From contig NW_003101682.1 in assembly GCF_000003855.2 (NCBI RefSeq), forward strand, positions 5,770,828-5,834,827: a stretch of DNA of 64,000 nucleotides, read 5' to 3'. This DNA is from Blastomyces gilchristii SLH14081 (taxonomy: Eukaryota; Ascomycota; Eurotiomycetes; Onygenales; Ajellomycetaceae). Shown piece after piece: positions 1 to 12,399 of this stretch. The position numbers and the translations under genes were made by a program. Position 1 is the stretch's first letter. Each line of letters begins with the position of its first letter. The notes beneath the pieces were generated by a model. That model made no database searches and had not been told where the DNA came from. It saw only the letters and a program-made list of their open reading frames with translations.

Positions 1-106
1 AAAAATTGAGCGAGTTTGTGATGAAGCGCTGTGTTTTGTATATGCATAAGCATGTTCAGAAGCAGCTGTGTTATTATTCAGCAGTTATATATTCTTCTAA
101 ATTACA
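1..106 (-). repeat. Partial 3' LTR of G2A
   Basis: This is the left LTR of G2A, with its first bases outside the window. It ends in a mutated ACCACA-type terminus at about 106 and matches the inner half of the LTRs at 51303-51469, 14067-14232 and 59480-59646. About ten CpG sites present in the 5' LTR at 14157-14232 are TpG or CpA here. Confidence 0.75.
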
Positions 107-510
107 TTCTCTCTCATCAGATTTAGTCACACTTATATGATTATAATATACATTCTAGCTTCATGCAGATTAGTGTGTCACTAGTGTTCATAATAGTGTA
201 GTCTATTTCTAATTCAGCTAGTATTCTGTATATATTCTTACAAAGAAATCTTCACTATATTACATTACTTATTCACTAACTTTTTTCATTCTTCAATCAT
301 CTTCTTTATCATTATCATTATTAAACATTATTATCTTATTCAAGATTTCTACTTCTTCTTCTATTTAATACTTTCTATCTGTTCATCTATTACATTATAC
401 ATGTTTCTGATAATAATTCTCTGTTTTCATAACAAGTGTCTTTATAGTACTCATATCAGATAGTTTATTAACAGTAAGTGTAATGTATTGTGAAATATGA
501 TCAGAACTTG
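107..510 (-). other. G2A internal segment next to the 3' LTR
   Basis: No gene seen. The segment is colinear with 51470-51876 of G2B. It holds CT-rich sequence on the plus strand, which is purine-rich on the element's sense strand. The segment next to the LTR in G2B (51470-51480) is a candidate polypurine tract. Confidence 0.6.
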
Positions 511-515
511 TTTAT

Positions 516-793
516 TGTGGCGGGCTGCGCCCGATCAATCATATAGACTATTTCATTACACTTCACAGATTCCTACCGTTCCGATTCTCGGTCGCCGATC
601 CTCGGCTGAAAACCTACAGAATTCCTATTCTTCCGCCCTGAAGCTTCACCGTGTACACCACTGTGTATGTATATAAATATTCACTCTGATCACTGATTCT
701 CATACTTTCTCTTTCTTTTCTTCTCTAACATTTTTCTCTTTGTTATATAAGACCTATATATTATTCCAATCTATTCGGCGTAGGCCTCTTATA
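516..793 (+). repeat. 5' LTR of G1A
   Basis: 278 bp. The first 150 bp keep about 11 CpG sites, while the matching part of the 3' LTR (5919-6068) has none. The same GC-rich start is kept in the 5' LTR of G1B (60475). Confidence 0.93.
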
Positions 794-1128
794 CTAGAAA
801 AATGTTCATTGTCTTCTTATTAGAAATGATTATTCATGTTCATTATTTCCTTATTAGAAATGATTACTCACTGAGATATCTGAATGTGTAACAACATGTA
901 AGAAATAGAGAAACAGTTAAACAGTTAAGTGAACACTGAGTCTTCAGATAGAAGCTTGCTTATCAGTCACTCTGACTCTGTAACAAGATCTTACAAAGAG
1001 AGTAAGATCTTATAAGAGAATATCAGTGAAAGACTCAAGAGTTCTGACATCTCAGATATATGAGATATTTATATAATTATACTTCTTCAGATTTCACAGA
1101 TATTACATATCTGATAAATGATATAATC

Positions 1129-2290
1129 ATGTCTAACAATAATATAAGAGAACTCTCAAATGTGAATATAGAAGTAATATCACAGTGACTCTGAGCAATG
1201 TTGAAATTACAACAGTGACAGATAGCTGATATACATACAACTTAATAACTTCAATATAAGAAAATTCAATAATTAACTTAATAAGAGATTCATGCAATTT
1301 CAATATCTATAGAATCAAATATAAAAGCACTGAAAGAATACTTAGATACTCTCACATATTTTAATACTTCTGATCTCACTCTCTACTCATCATGAAGAAT
1401 GAAAATGCTTGTGAAACTGAGTGTGAATAAAGATATCATTGATTTACTACTTAATCAAGATTGATATATCAATGAATAATTAAAGAATTGTATGAAACAG
1501 AAGTTTTATTCATGAATAAAAGTATGTGAATCAGCATTATAAATATTTACCAATATTATCAAATATCTTGATATTCTGTTCTGAGACACTGTCATATAAC
1601 AGAAAGTATTAGATTGATTACAGAGTGCTTAAAAGAGAAATACTTCTCTTATAATATTTATCTCTGACTTTGACATCAAGATTCTAGAAGCAGGTGATCA
1701 ATCTTGAGAGAATTGAATGAAGATTAGTATGCTTAAGAAGATATTAACTTTTAAACTCTTACAGGCTCTTGTAAGCATAGATAAAGACCAGACTTATGAA
1801 GATTTCTGTACATAACTCCGGACATTGAATGATCATCTTATCAAGCTCAAGAGTGTATAAAACAGTGATAAAAGATGTTACATCTCAGTTACTCATACAT
1901 TCACATCTGTGTTAAAGAATAACAATAACAATACAGATGTTATGAACTGAGTAGATCTAAATGTCAACACATAAGCAAGAGTCTTCATCATTTGAACAGG
2001 CTTCTGAGTTTCTGAGATCACTTCTAAAGAAGTTATCAATCAATATTAATAAGAAGTGTGTATCAACTGTAACTGATCAGAACACATCACTTTCAACTGC
2101 TGATCAGCCTATATATCTTCTTGTTCAAAAGAAAGATCAACACTGACAGTCTGCATCAATTACATTACATTAGAGAAAGATTCAGAAGATAACTATGAGA
2201 ATGCTCTGATAAAACAGAGAAAAGATTAGCTTCTATTCAAATTCACAAGCAGGAGCTTGAAGAGGTTGAATGACAATGATTTAAAGAGAA
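1129..2290 (+). pseudogene. gag: gag remnant of G1A
   Basis: Frame starting at the ATG at 1129, with many internal stops. The region around 1370-1500 (FRMKML-like, then KLSVNKDI-like, then a YNQ-W-like stretch) resembles the capsid region of fungal chromovirus gag proteins. G1B has the same ATG at 61060 and stays colinear. No zinc knuckle could be recognised with confidence. The following pol is in the -1 frame relative to gag in both copies. The protein would be the structural capsid precursor but cannot be made from this copy. The 3' limit is approximate. Confidence 0.6.
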
Positions 2291-5200
2291 AATGACAATG
2301 AATGCAATTCTTATATCTACTGTGATAGATAACATGTATAATATAAAAGTCATGATAGACAGTGATCTATATTATTATACAATGATTAAATCTTTAGTTG
2401 TAAGATGTTATAATCTTCAGTGTATCTTCTTATCAAAATCCTGACTTTTCACAGAATTTGACAGTTCAAAGAATGTTTGCACTTGTTACATGATAAAACT
2501 AAACATAGATATCAGAGAACATTAATACAAAGATATCTATACATATGAAGTTAATAATCTTAATTATAATCTTATATTAGAACTTGTCTGACTATCTGAA
2601 CAAGGCATCTTACTGAATACTCAGAATAGAAGCTTAATATTCTCTAACAATGATAGAATTTATGAAGATGATATTGATAAAATCATGAATCTGACACAGA
2701 TCTCTGTCAATGCATATGAAATACTTTAAAAAAGAAGTCACTGACAGAATTACTGATGAGATCACTGATAGTAGAATTATATAGCAATCTACTTCATCAG
2801 TCTGATCAATATTAAAAAGACTCTAGAAAAGTTATTCTGTGTCATAATAACAGATTCTTATATGAAACTTTCTTAATAATATTATGAATATCTAGATATC
2901 TTCTGATAAGATAATATTATAAATATATCTCTCTTACAAGGCTCAGAAGTGAATCACAGCATCAAGTTAGAAAAGAAGAATGATAAAGACTCTAAATCAT
3001 TATAATGCTCTCTTTATAATATGTTCTAAGATGAACTTCTTCTTCTTTGAAAGACACTTAATAATCTGTTAAATAAAGAATTCATATATATTAGCAACTC
3101 TTTCACCGCAGTCTCTATTCTCTTTACAAAGAAATCAGATGAAGGACTCTGATTCTGCATAAACTATTGAGAACTGAACAGATTAATAAAGAAGAACTGT
3201 TATTCTTTATCTTTTATCAATGAAACTCTAGCTCACATTGAACAAGCTTAATGATTTACAAAGTTAGATGTCATTACTGTGTTTCATAAGATCTGCATTG
3301 CTGAAGAAGATGAGTGACTTACAGCATTCTGAACATGATATAGTCTCATTGAATAAGTAGTCACATTCTTTGAACTGACTAATATTCTCAGCATATTTCA
3401 GAAGTATATCAACTGAGTACTTCAAGATTTTCTTGATGAATTCATATCTGTGTATCTTGATAATATTCTCATCTTCACTGATGAGTTCAAGAAAGAATAT
3501 CAAGAACATGTATAAAAGATATTACAATAACTACAGAAAGCAGAACTACTGATAGACATAGACAAGTATGATTTTAAGATTAAAAGTACAAAATATCTAG
3601 ACTTTATCATAGAAGCTGATAAGAAAGTTTAAATGAATTCTGAAAAGATCTCTGCTATTCTTGAATGAGAGGCTTCATGCACTGTGAAAGATATACAAAG
3701 CTTCATCAGATTTGCTAACTTCTATCAGTGATTTATACAGAACTTCTCAGATATTATGAGATCACTTACAGAACTTACTAAGAAAGACTCAGTATTTCAA
3801 TGATCAGTGAACACTGAAGCTGTATTTATATAAATAAAGAAGATGTTTATTAATATCTCTCTGCTAATAACATTCAATTCTGATTATAAGACAGTTGTTG
3901 AAGCTGACTTCTCTGACTATATCACAGAAGAAGCTATATTACAATATAATGATGAAAAAGTCTTACAATCATATATCTTTATATCTAAGAAACTGAGTTC
4001 TGCTGAATGCAATTATGAGATCTATGATAAGAAACTTCTTACAATTATACACTGTTTAGAAGAATGAGACTCTGAACTCTGAAGTGTCTTTGAATTTGAG
4101 ATAATCACAGATTATAAGAATCTCAAGTTCTTCACTACTATCTGTAAACTCACTGAATAATAGATACAATAATCTGAGTTCTTAAGCTGCTTTCATTTTA
4201 CAATACACTACTGTTCTGACAGTGAGAACTTGATGATAGATGCTCTCTTGTGATGAGAGCAAGATATGTCTTTCAATGTAACAGACACCTGTTAAATGAA
4301 CTGAGAACATCAGCTCTTAGATCTGAAGATATTAATTGATTAAAATGAAACAGCTTATGATACTATACATGCTTCTCTGATTAGAACTGTCACTGATATC
4401 TCAACTTCTCTCAAATCTATATTAGATGAACTATGACATACAGTAGCTTAAACTGATGAACTTCTTCAAGTACTTACTGAAGTAGTATAATAAGAAGTAT
4501 TCTGATTTCTCTCAGAACTACATATAAGAACTGACATCTCAGAATATTTAAGTAATGATAATAACACTCTATGATTTCATGAACAATGCTGAGTCTCTCA
4601 CTCTGATTTCTTATACATCTGAATAATGCAAGAGATGCATGACTCTTATATAATCAGTCATTCAGGTTGTAAACAACTGTATCAAATGATCTCTCAAGAG
4701 TTCTACTGATCTGAGATATTAAACAGCATCAGATGTTTCATCTGAAACTGTAACTATTGTTTCTTCATCATCTTATAAAAGAACTGTAGAAAAGATCTGC
4801 TGAAATCACTTAATATCTCTGATAGAATCTGATGAGATATGATAATTGACTTTACTATTAATGTCTCTGGGAGTAAGAACTGTAGAAATATTCTGATTAT
4901 TGTGAACTGATTGAGCAAGAGTATAATATTGAAACTCTGTAATAAGATAGATGCTGAACAAGTTACTGAAGCTTTTCTAAGAAGCTCATTCTATCAGATG
5001 TATGAATTGCTGAGATCTATAGTATTAAATCAGAGCTATCAATTCATGAGCACTCTCTGAACAAGAATCTGTCAAGTTCTCAAGATTACATACTTGTTAA
5101 CTGTCTATCACTCTGAGACTGATAATGCATCAGAATAGATAATTCAGACTGTAAAGAATTATCTTTATAAGTTCTATAATTACTTATAAGATGATTGATA

Positions 5201-5905
5201 TAATCTTCTTCTACACACTGAAGTCACTATTAATGACTGAGATGCTGTTTGAACAGATATAAGCTCATTCTTTCTTATATATGAATATCACATGAAGATA
5301 TTGAATCTTCTAAAGATTACACACTTCACACTGAAGTCTCACAGTCTGATCTAGATTACTGATAATATAGTCACAAAGCTCTGAGATGCCTGTGACTGAG
5401 CAGAAGCCTTCATAGTGAGTGCTAAATAGAATTAAGAAGACTGAACTAATATTCACTGAGATTCTACTGAGTAATACAAGATAGAAGATCTGATGTGATT
5501 AAATCTTAAGAATATATAAATCACACACTTATCTCATACACTGAATTATCATTATGTTAAATATAAAGTGATAGAAGTTCTAGACAGTCATAATTACTAT
5601 CTTAACACATTATCAGAGATTCATAATATCTTTCATACAAGCTTACTTCATCACACTGCTACTGATCTGTTCTCTTCTCAACTGACTTCTGATTGACAGT
5701 TATCAGAGATTATAGAAGAAGACAATGAACTTGAGTAAGAGATTGAAGATACTCTTGATAAGAGACCCCGCAGCTGCAGCTGATAATATCTTGTAAAATG
5801 AGTTAGCTATAATTATCTGATCTGAACTCTGAGCTTCATGTTATCTGAGACAGCAGCTCTTGACTGATGAAAACTACGCGCTCGCGACTCTATATCACTT
5901 CTGAA
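2290..5905 (+). pseudogene. pol: pol remnant of G1A: PR-RT-RNase H-INT-chromodomain
   Basis: One reading phase carries recognisable pol domains from 2352 to about 5900, with stops but no net frameshift. Protease: MIDS-D at 2352-2366, with the expected Gly changed. RT: palm motif YLDN at 3453-3464, where gypsy elements have YLDD, so the second Asp is lost. RNase H: 3843-4067 is the longest open piece, with EADFSDY and a KKLS-AECNYEIYDKKLL stretch typical of gypsy RNase H. Integrase: zinc domain at about 4640-4760 (H-H-C-C pattern) and core at about 4840-5250 with WTRICQ- and YHSETDNA-like segments. Chromodomain: 5739-5840, ending YLVK-VSYNY. No function is expected. Confidence 0.85.
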
Positions 5906-5918
5906 AAGAGGAGACTAA

Positions 5919-6196
5919 TGTGATGAGCTGCACTCAATCAATTATATAGACTATTTTATTACACTTCACAGATTTCTACTGTTCTGATTCTCAGTCACTG
6001 ATTCTTAGCTGAAAACCTACAGAATTTCTATTCTTTCACTCTGAAGCTTCACTGTGTACATCACTGTATACATGTATAAACATTCACTCTGATCACTGAT
6101 TTTCACACTTTCTCTTTTTTTCCTTCTCTAACATTTTTCTCTTTGTTATATAAGACCTATATATTATACCGATCTATTCGGCGTAGACCTCTTACA
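5919..6196 (+). repeat. 3' LTR of G1A
   Basis: Aligns with 516-793. It has lost CpG in its first 150 bp but keeps CCG, TCGG and GCG in its last 30 bp, the outer edge. Confidence 0.93.
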
Positions 6197-6201
6197 TTTA
6201 T

Positions 6202-8650
6202 CTTCTAATAATTGTCAGAATATACTATTATAAATAACACATCTTCTTTATCTTCTTATACACTCTTAATCTTCTTTTCTCAGCAGATATCTAATTATGT
6301 TTTCTGATCATATTTTCTAATTATTTTACATGAATACAGATACTGATATATTGATTTTGACTTGCATAGAATCTTTATATATTGACAGATCTGTGTCTGC
6401 TGATGATCATGATTTCAATATTGAATTATTAATTGAGAACTTGAGAGATACAATAATAAAGAAATTATTCATATTATGTATAATCAGATCTTCTATATCT
6501 CTCTCTGTATTCTCTGCTTCTTTCTCTGCTACTCTCTCTCAATCTTCTACATCTGTCTCTGTATCTGATTCTTCTGCTTCTGCTACTTCTGCTCTCTCTG
6601 CTTTTACTGTCTCTGCTTTTATTATCAGCTCTCTCTGTTTCAAGAAGATGTTGTGTAAACTTAATAAATCATATTTCTCAGTGAATACACTTCTGCTCTT
6701 CTTATCAATCTCTAAAATAATTTATTGTACAAAGACTACATATAACATGACTATCTGAAGCTCAGTCACAGACACTAATTATTACATTTATTTTAACTAT
6801 TCATGATAAGATAATTATTCATTTATATTAGAGAATCATCTCTCTTCTTAACAGTATTGAAATTGTAAGTCTTTTTCTTTTTCATCTTTTCTTTCTAACA
6901 CTGATTTTCCTGTTCTTAGAAAAAATTATTATAAGTTTTATGAAATATGAAGTTGTGACATTCACAGATATTAAGAAACTTTTCATCACTGTTAAATTCA
7001 ATATTGTAGATATATTCACTCTGATGAATTTCTTTGAAATAATAGATCTGTATCAGTCTATTCTCTGATATCTGTTATCTGACTTCATAATGCAGATGAA
7101 AGATATCTGTGTTTTCAGAAACAGAAACATGAATGTCATACTCTTTTACACTTATAGATGTGAGACTTGTATGTCTTGTCTGAGATATTATTATAAGAAT
7201 AAGCTGTTCATACACTGCATTCTGCTTTCTGTATTCTCTCATGTCTCTCTCTCTCTTTCTGAGAAGCCTTGTGTGTGTTGTAATTGTATATACAACTCTA
7301 AGATCAGTGAGTGTTTATTTAATAACTATTCTCATCTCTGATTTTATAGTTTTTCATACACTAATAATGATTCTTAGTTACTTCAGTATCAGAGATTATT
7401 CTAATCAAAGATAATAATACTGCTGAGACTATGTTCTTTCACTCTTAAGCTTCTCTCAGTACTTTCTCTCTCTCTTCTGCAGAGAAGATTATGTACACAC
7501 TGAGTTATAAGTATTCAGTCTCAGATAGCTTTCACTGTTATTTATCTGATTCTATATCTTCTTCTTCTTTCATTTCTTTTACTTCTGCTTTCTCTGCTCT
7601 GACTTCTGATTCTGCAGATTCTGTGCTCTTCTTCAATTTTTCTATACATACACATACACATTTTTATATTAGTATTTCAGTCAATCTTGTGATAAATGAT
7701 ATTAATATTGTACACAGAGTGATAGAGGAATTGAAGATATATATGACATTATTGTGAGACCAGCTTGCAGCTCTTGAATCTCTTATGAATCTCAAGTTTT
7801 AAGATTTTCTTTATTTTTGATGTTTTTCAGATGATATAATGTTGAAAATAGATTAAATATATGATGTATGAAAATGAATGAGATGTGTATAATAACATTT
7901 ATCTTGTTACAGCTGACTCTTACAGTTGATAATTAATTCATTATTCCTTCTCTTTTCTTACACTTTTTCTTTGTCTGCTAGTCACTACTCTTACACAACC
8001 TCTATACAGTACAGCATTTGATAACTAGATTTGATAGCTTCTATCTTTTATGATTCTGTCTTGTGCATTATACTGTCTCTCTTCACCTGCTTAGATCACT
8101 ACAGTGAACAGCTTATTAAAACTAATCTTATCTGATCTCTGAGTATCTTCAGAAATTGAGATAACTTAGTCTCATATATCTGTGAATGTTTCAGATACTT
8201 CATTCTTCATTATCTCTGTGATTGAACTGATGTAAACAGTTGAATTCAACTCTGAATTTCTTTTTCTTCTATAATCTAACTCATGTGTAAGTCTGCTGCT
8301 CTGAGACTGCTCTTTACTATGTTATATCTACTGTCTGTGATGTGTTATTATATGACTGACTACAGTCTCATCACTTATTAAAGTATGATATTCATCTAAT
8401 TTCTTCATTTCTTCTCATTCTTTTCTTATAATCATGAAAAGATTGAAATAAGTGAGATCATCTAATTTGTAAGTATCTATGATTTCTCTTACTTTGTAAG
8501 ACTTTTTAATTATAAGTCTCTTTTTTTTCAACACTGATAATAGTGCTGTGAATAATCATAATTCACTCAGATCTTGTATCTTTGTCTTTATAAGATATGA
8601 ATCATTTATTAAGTTATATAAAATCTATCTCTCTGATTCTTTCAATGCAT
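6202..8650 (-). pseudogene. G2A extra region 3' of pol, function unknown
   Basis: About 2.4 kb between the end of pol and the 3' LTR on the minus strand, colinear with 51882-54100 of G2B. The minus frame around 7440-7640 gives an acidic, Glu/Ser-rich stretch followed by an FSAEE-type segment. The aligned G2B frame has the same composition and shares two TAA codons that look like former CAA (Gln). Plus-strand open frames at 6330-6758 and 7491-7757 lie opposite this low-complexity sequence and are probably antisense shadows. I do not recognise the protein. It may be an accessory gene of the element or a long untranslated spacer. Confidence 0.35.
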
Positions 8651-9430
8651 ACATTCTCAGAGAGTGTGATTTGAGTATTTTATATGACTCAAATCATCTA
8701 GATTGAAACTTCTCAGAACTCTCATTATATACAAGAACTTATATTCTTATCTTAAGACTTGATTTTCTAACTAGTGAGTCTTATATTCTTTTTGATTGAA
8801 TTGCTCAGTTCAGAAGTAACTTATTAGCTTTTGTATGTATGTGACTGATCTCTTTCAATCTTAGTTCTGTGTCTGTGACTACCATGTCTATAACTGTTAC
8901 TTCTGCTGCATTCACAGCCACTGTTCTCTTTCTCACCTTTTTCAAAGCATTCTTCAGAATGCGCGGATGCAATTCATACAACAGATAGAATGATAAACAC
9001 TTAACAACTGCATGCTGCTTAATTTACATAGCTAATAGTATCTGACTGAGATATTCATCTCATAATCTCATAGACTTGCTCGCTAGATATTTTATCAGCA
9101 TGTTATTCAGAATTTCCTTTCAGTATTTCATCTTTCTATTTATCTGTGAATGACATGATATTATTCTACAATATCTTGTCTATAACTAACTTATGAAATG
9201 TCTCATTACTTCTTCTATAAGATTTGCATCATTATCAGTTAGAATCTTACACAGTATTTCATAGTTAACATAGATCTTATTATGTAGAAACTTTATTATC
9301 ATCTTTGCTATTATCTCTGAAACTGCTTTTACAACTGATCAGTCAGTAGTTTAGTCAATAGCAGTAATTATTCAACAATTTTCATTTGATGTTCACAGTA
9401 ATATGTCTATGAGATTTATCTTTCATTATT

Positions 9431-9800
9431 ATTATTATTATTATTCTTTCATTATACTCATATGCAAGTGAAGCTTATGATGAGTTCTTGCGTGATGTTA
9501 AATACAGGTCAAGTGTTGATTATACAGGAGGAAATACAGGTGTTAAGATCACATCAAGATAACAAGAACATAGAAAAATACAAAGAAGCAACAATTAAAT
9601 ACATGCAATAATAACTTCTCAGCTCAGAAACATAGAGCAATTCATTGAAGCAATTTGTACGCCTCTGTATTTATTAGGAACCTGAGATGCTTGAGTTCCA
9701 GATTTAATGTATTCCCTGCGGGTTTTGAACCCACGCGCCTTGGTTTCCCACGCCAAGGTGCTACTGAGTGGCCGCATTAATCATTCGGCCACCGGGGCTC
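9431..9800 (-). mobile_element. SINE S1, tRNA-derived, in G2A
   Basis: Read on the minus strand, it starts GAGCCCCGGTGGCCGAATG at 9800 and ends in an (AAT)n tail at 9431. An A-box-like TGGC..A.TG element lies at 9781-9791 and a B-box-like GGTTCAAAACC at 9721-9731, about 50 bp apart, as in a polymerase III promoter. The target duplication ATCTTTCATTATT is at 9418-9430 and 9801-9813. G2B has the empty site at 55152-55164. A second copy is at 22668-23040. It has no coding capacity. Confidence 0.9.
9721..9791 (-). promoter_or_regulatory. Internal Pol III promoter (A and B boxes) of SINE S1
   Basis: A box at 9781-9791 and B box at 9721-9731 on the minus strand. The B box differs from the canonical GGTTCGAAACC by one G-to-A at its CpG. 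Confidence 0.6.
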
Positions 9801-12399
9801 ATCTTTCATTATTTAAACAGTTATATTATACATTGTATCTGATGTTATACTTTCTTACATTCTAATTCTTTCTTAGATTCTTTTGTAATCTGATAATTCA
9901 GGCACTTATAAGTGTATGTCTGAATGTTCTCAGTCATGCTTGGTCAGTACACTCTTGATTTGAGTATGCTTATGAGTTCAGAGCTTTCTAAGTGATTAAA
10001 TTCCTTATGCATGTGAGTTATTAAGTTATATCTAAATAAATATTCTAGATAGAGAGCTTCTATATATTCTAGATTGTGATAAAGTATAATATCATTTTTC
10101 AATTTTCTCAGCTTGAAGTTTGAAAGCATCTCTTTTATTACTTTTATAAGATGCTTATTATCTGATATCTTGCTATTCTTCAAGTAAGAGATCATTGTAT
10201 CTACTTATTCTGATTTCTTACATTCTCTCAGTATATTTAATATGAACTTTTCTTATATCTGGTTTACAGAACTCTCATCTATGAAATTAAGTCTGTAACT
10301 AATTGCATCAGATATCATAGTATCTGATTTCTTTTAATATTTAATGTAAAGATTGTACACTTGAAACTCTGAGATTTAATATACTAAATGTTTGAAAGGT
10401 TTCATTGTTAATTATAGATAGATAAGACTTTTATAATCTGTAATCACTGTTATTATATATCTATTATTAATATATCTATCTTACAACATCAGTGAAAATT
10501 TGATTACTAGTAATTTCTTTTCATATACTGAGTAATTGAGCTCAGCATCTGATTGTTTTCTATTATTATATGTTACTGAGTACAGCTTGCTATTCTTACT
10601 TATCTGCAGAAGAGTGTCTTTAATAGCTTATTTAAATACATTTATCTCAATGTAGAAAGATTTATCATAATCTGATTAAATAAGCACTGAGAATATTATC
10701 ATACATTCTCTCAGTGTGAGAAAGGCCTCTTCATATATAATATTTCAGATAATTGAATAAAACTTCTTCTTTTGCAGATTTGTATTTATTTCTCTTAAGA
10801 AATCTGAGAGTGATGCAGATATTCATGCAAAATCCTTGATGAATCTATGATAATATGAGACTAATTTAAGAAACTATTATACATGATGTACATTTCTCAG
10901 CTGCAGTTAATTTACTATAACATTCAATTTCTCTGAGATGAGATGTATACAGTCATTACTCACTATATATTCTACAAACTTTAACTCTTCTATTTCAAAT
11001 ACATACTTTGTTAATTTAATATAGAGCTTATACTCTGTCAGAGTTATAAGCACTTTATTAAGATGCTTCAGATATTCATTATATAAGTTTGAGAAGACTA
11101 GAATATTATTCAGATATATAAGATATAAGATTTCATTCTACTTATGAAGAATTGTATGTATCATTATTTAGAAGATAATAGATGCATTTATCAGACTGAA
11201 TAATATTATCAGAAATTCAAACTTTGCTCATTGTATATTAAAAATAGTTCATAGTACTGATAGTTTATCTACACAGATCTGTTAATATTCTGAGAGAAGA
11301 TTGATCTTTGATAGATATCAGATATTTTCAACTATATTTAACTGTTGTTGAATCTATGATAATGAGTATCTATTCTTGATTATAAGCTTATTAAGTGCTT
11401 GATAATTGATATACATTCATCACTTCTCATCTGACTTTTTCATGAATAGAACTGAGAAGTCTTACATACTTGATAAGAATTATATAAGATCATATTCTAG
11501 AAGGTCTGTGATCTGATACTTCTGTTCTTTGAGATGTATTTGCAACAGAGAGTATATATTTTAATTGACTGGTTTTACATTCTCTGTGTTAATCTCATGT
11601 ATGAATTCTCATTTCAGCAGTAATTCTGATGAAAGATCTGTTCAGAAGATCTTCTCATACTTCTTCAGAAGTTTCTTCATATACTTATTCTCTCATATAT
11701 TCTTTATCTTAATTTTCTTCACTTTCAAATTCTGTATAATATACAGAATGCTTTTAGATAAGGTCTTGTAAATCATTCTCTTTACTTATTAATGTATAAG
11801 CAGATTTATCTCTTCTATATCAGAGACATGAAATATTCTTCTCATATCAGTTGATAGAATTGTATGAACTGTTTCCTTCTTATTAGTTATCTGTATATAG
11901 CATGTACATTATTGAATCTGTGAATTGAATCTTTGAAATTAATTAAGCCTGAGAATAAGATTGTATTTCATATTCTACAGCTCTTACACTTAAATATAGC
12001 AAGATTATTCTCTGAAGTACAAGAGAACTCTTACTCTTACAGATAATACTAAATATTAATTATCAGACAATCTTATATATTAAAGATTCTTCACTCAGTA
12101 AACCTCTTCTAGTCTTTGAATTATATAATTATTAATATATTGTATAGAAGCTTCTGTATCTGCTAATATCTTTACAGTCATCTCTTGATTCTTATTTAAG
12201 TGCTCTCTATACATTAACATTTCAGATCTCAAGACATTGAAATGAGTGTCTGCTTTATTCTCATCTGTATCTCAGTCAGAAGCCTATCTTCTCTTTATAT
12301 TTACAGAATTCAGTGAGTCATCTAACACAGATATCTCTTTTACTTTCAAGACTTTTCATAGAATATTAGTGAGTGTCTCTGAGCTCACTGATTCTACTA

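Larger units (their letters stand above)
516..6196 (+). mobile_element. G1A: complete Ty3/gypsy chromovirus-type retrotransposon
   Basis: Both LTRs are present (516-793 and 5919-6196), starting TGTGG or TGTGA and ending CTTACA or CTTATA. The 5-bp target duplication TTTAT lies at 511-515 and 6197-6201. The empty site is visible in G2B at 51877-51881, so the boundaries are exact. Inside are gag, protease, RT, RNase H, integrase and chromodomain remnants in that order, the gypsy order, all riddled with stops. A purine-rich run just before 5919 is the likely polypurine tract. I could not identify a tRNA primer site after 793. A second copy starts at 60475. Confidence 0.95.

Noticed and set aside
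3264..3509. Minus-strand open frame of 81 codons
   Set aside because: Antisense to the G1A RT domain, whose plus-strand frame carries recognisable motifs.
1129..5905. Alternative genetic code (TGA read as an amino acid)
   Set aside because: TAA and TAG interrupt the same frames as often, and sister copies show the stops arise by C-to-T or G-to-A at CGA, CAA, CAG and TGG. This is mutation, not recoding.
9711..9800. A stand-alone tRNA gene on the minus strand (also 22950-23040)
   Set aside because: A and B boxes are present, but the anticodon arm does not fold with a 7-base loop, the sequence continues into a 370-bp body with an (AAT)n tail, and both copies have target duplications. It is a SINE head.
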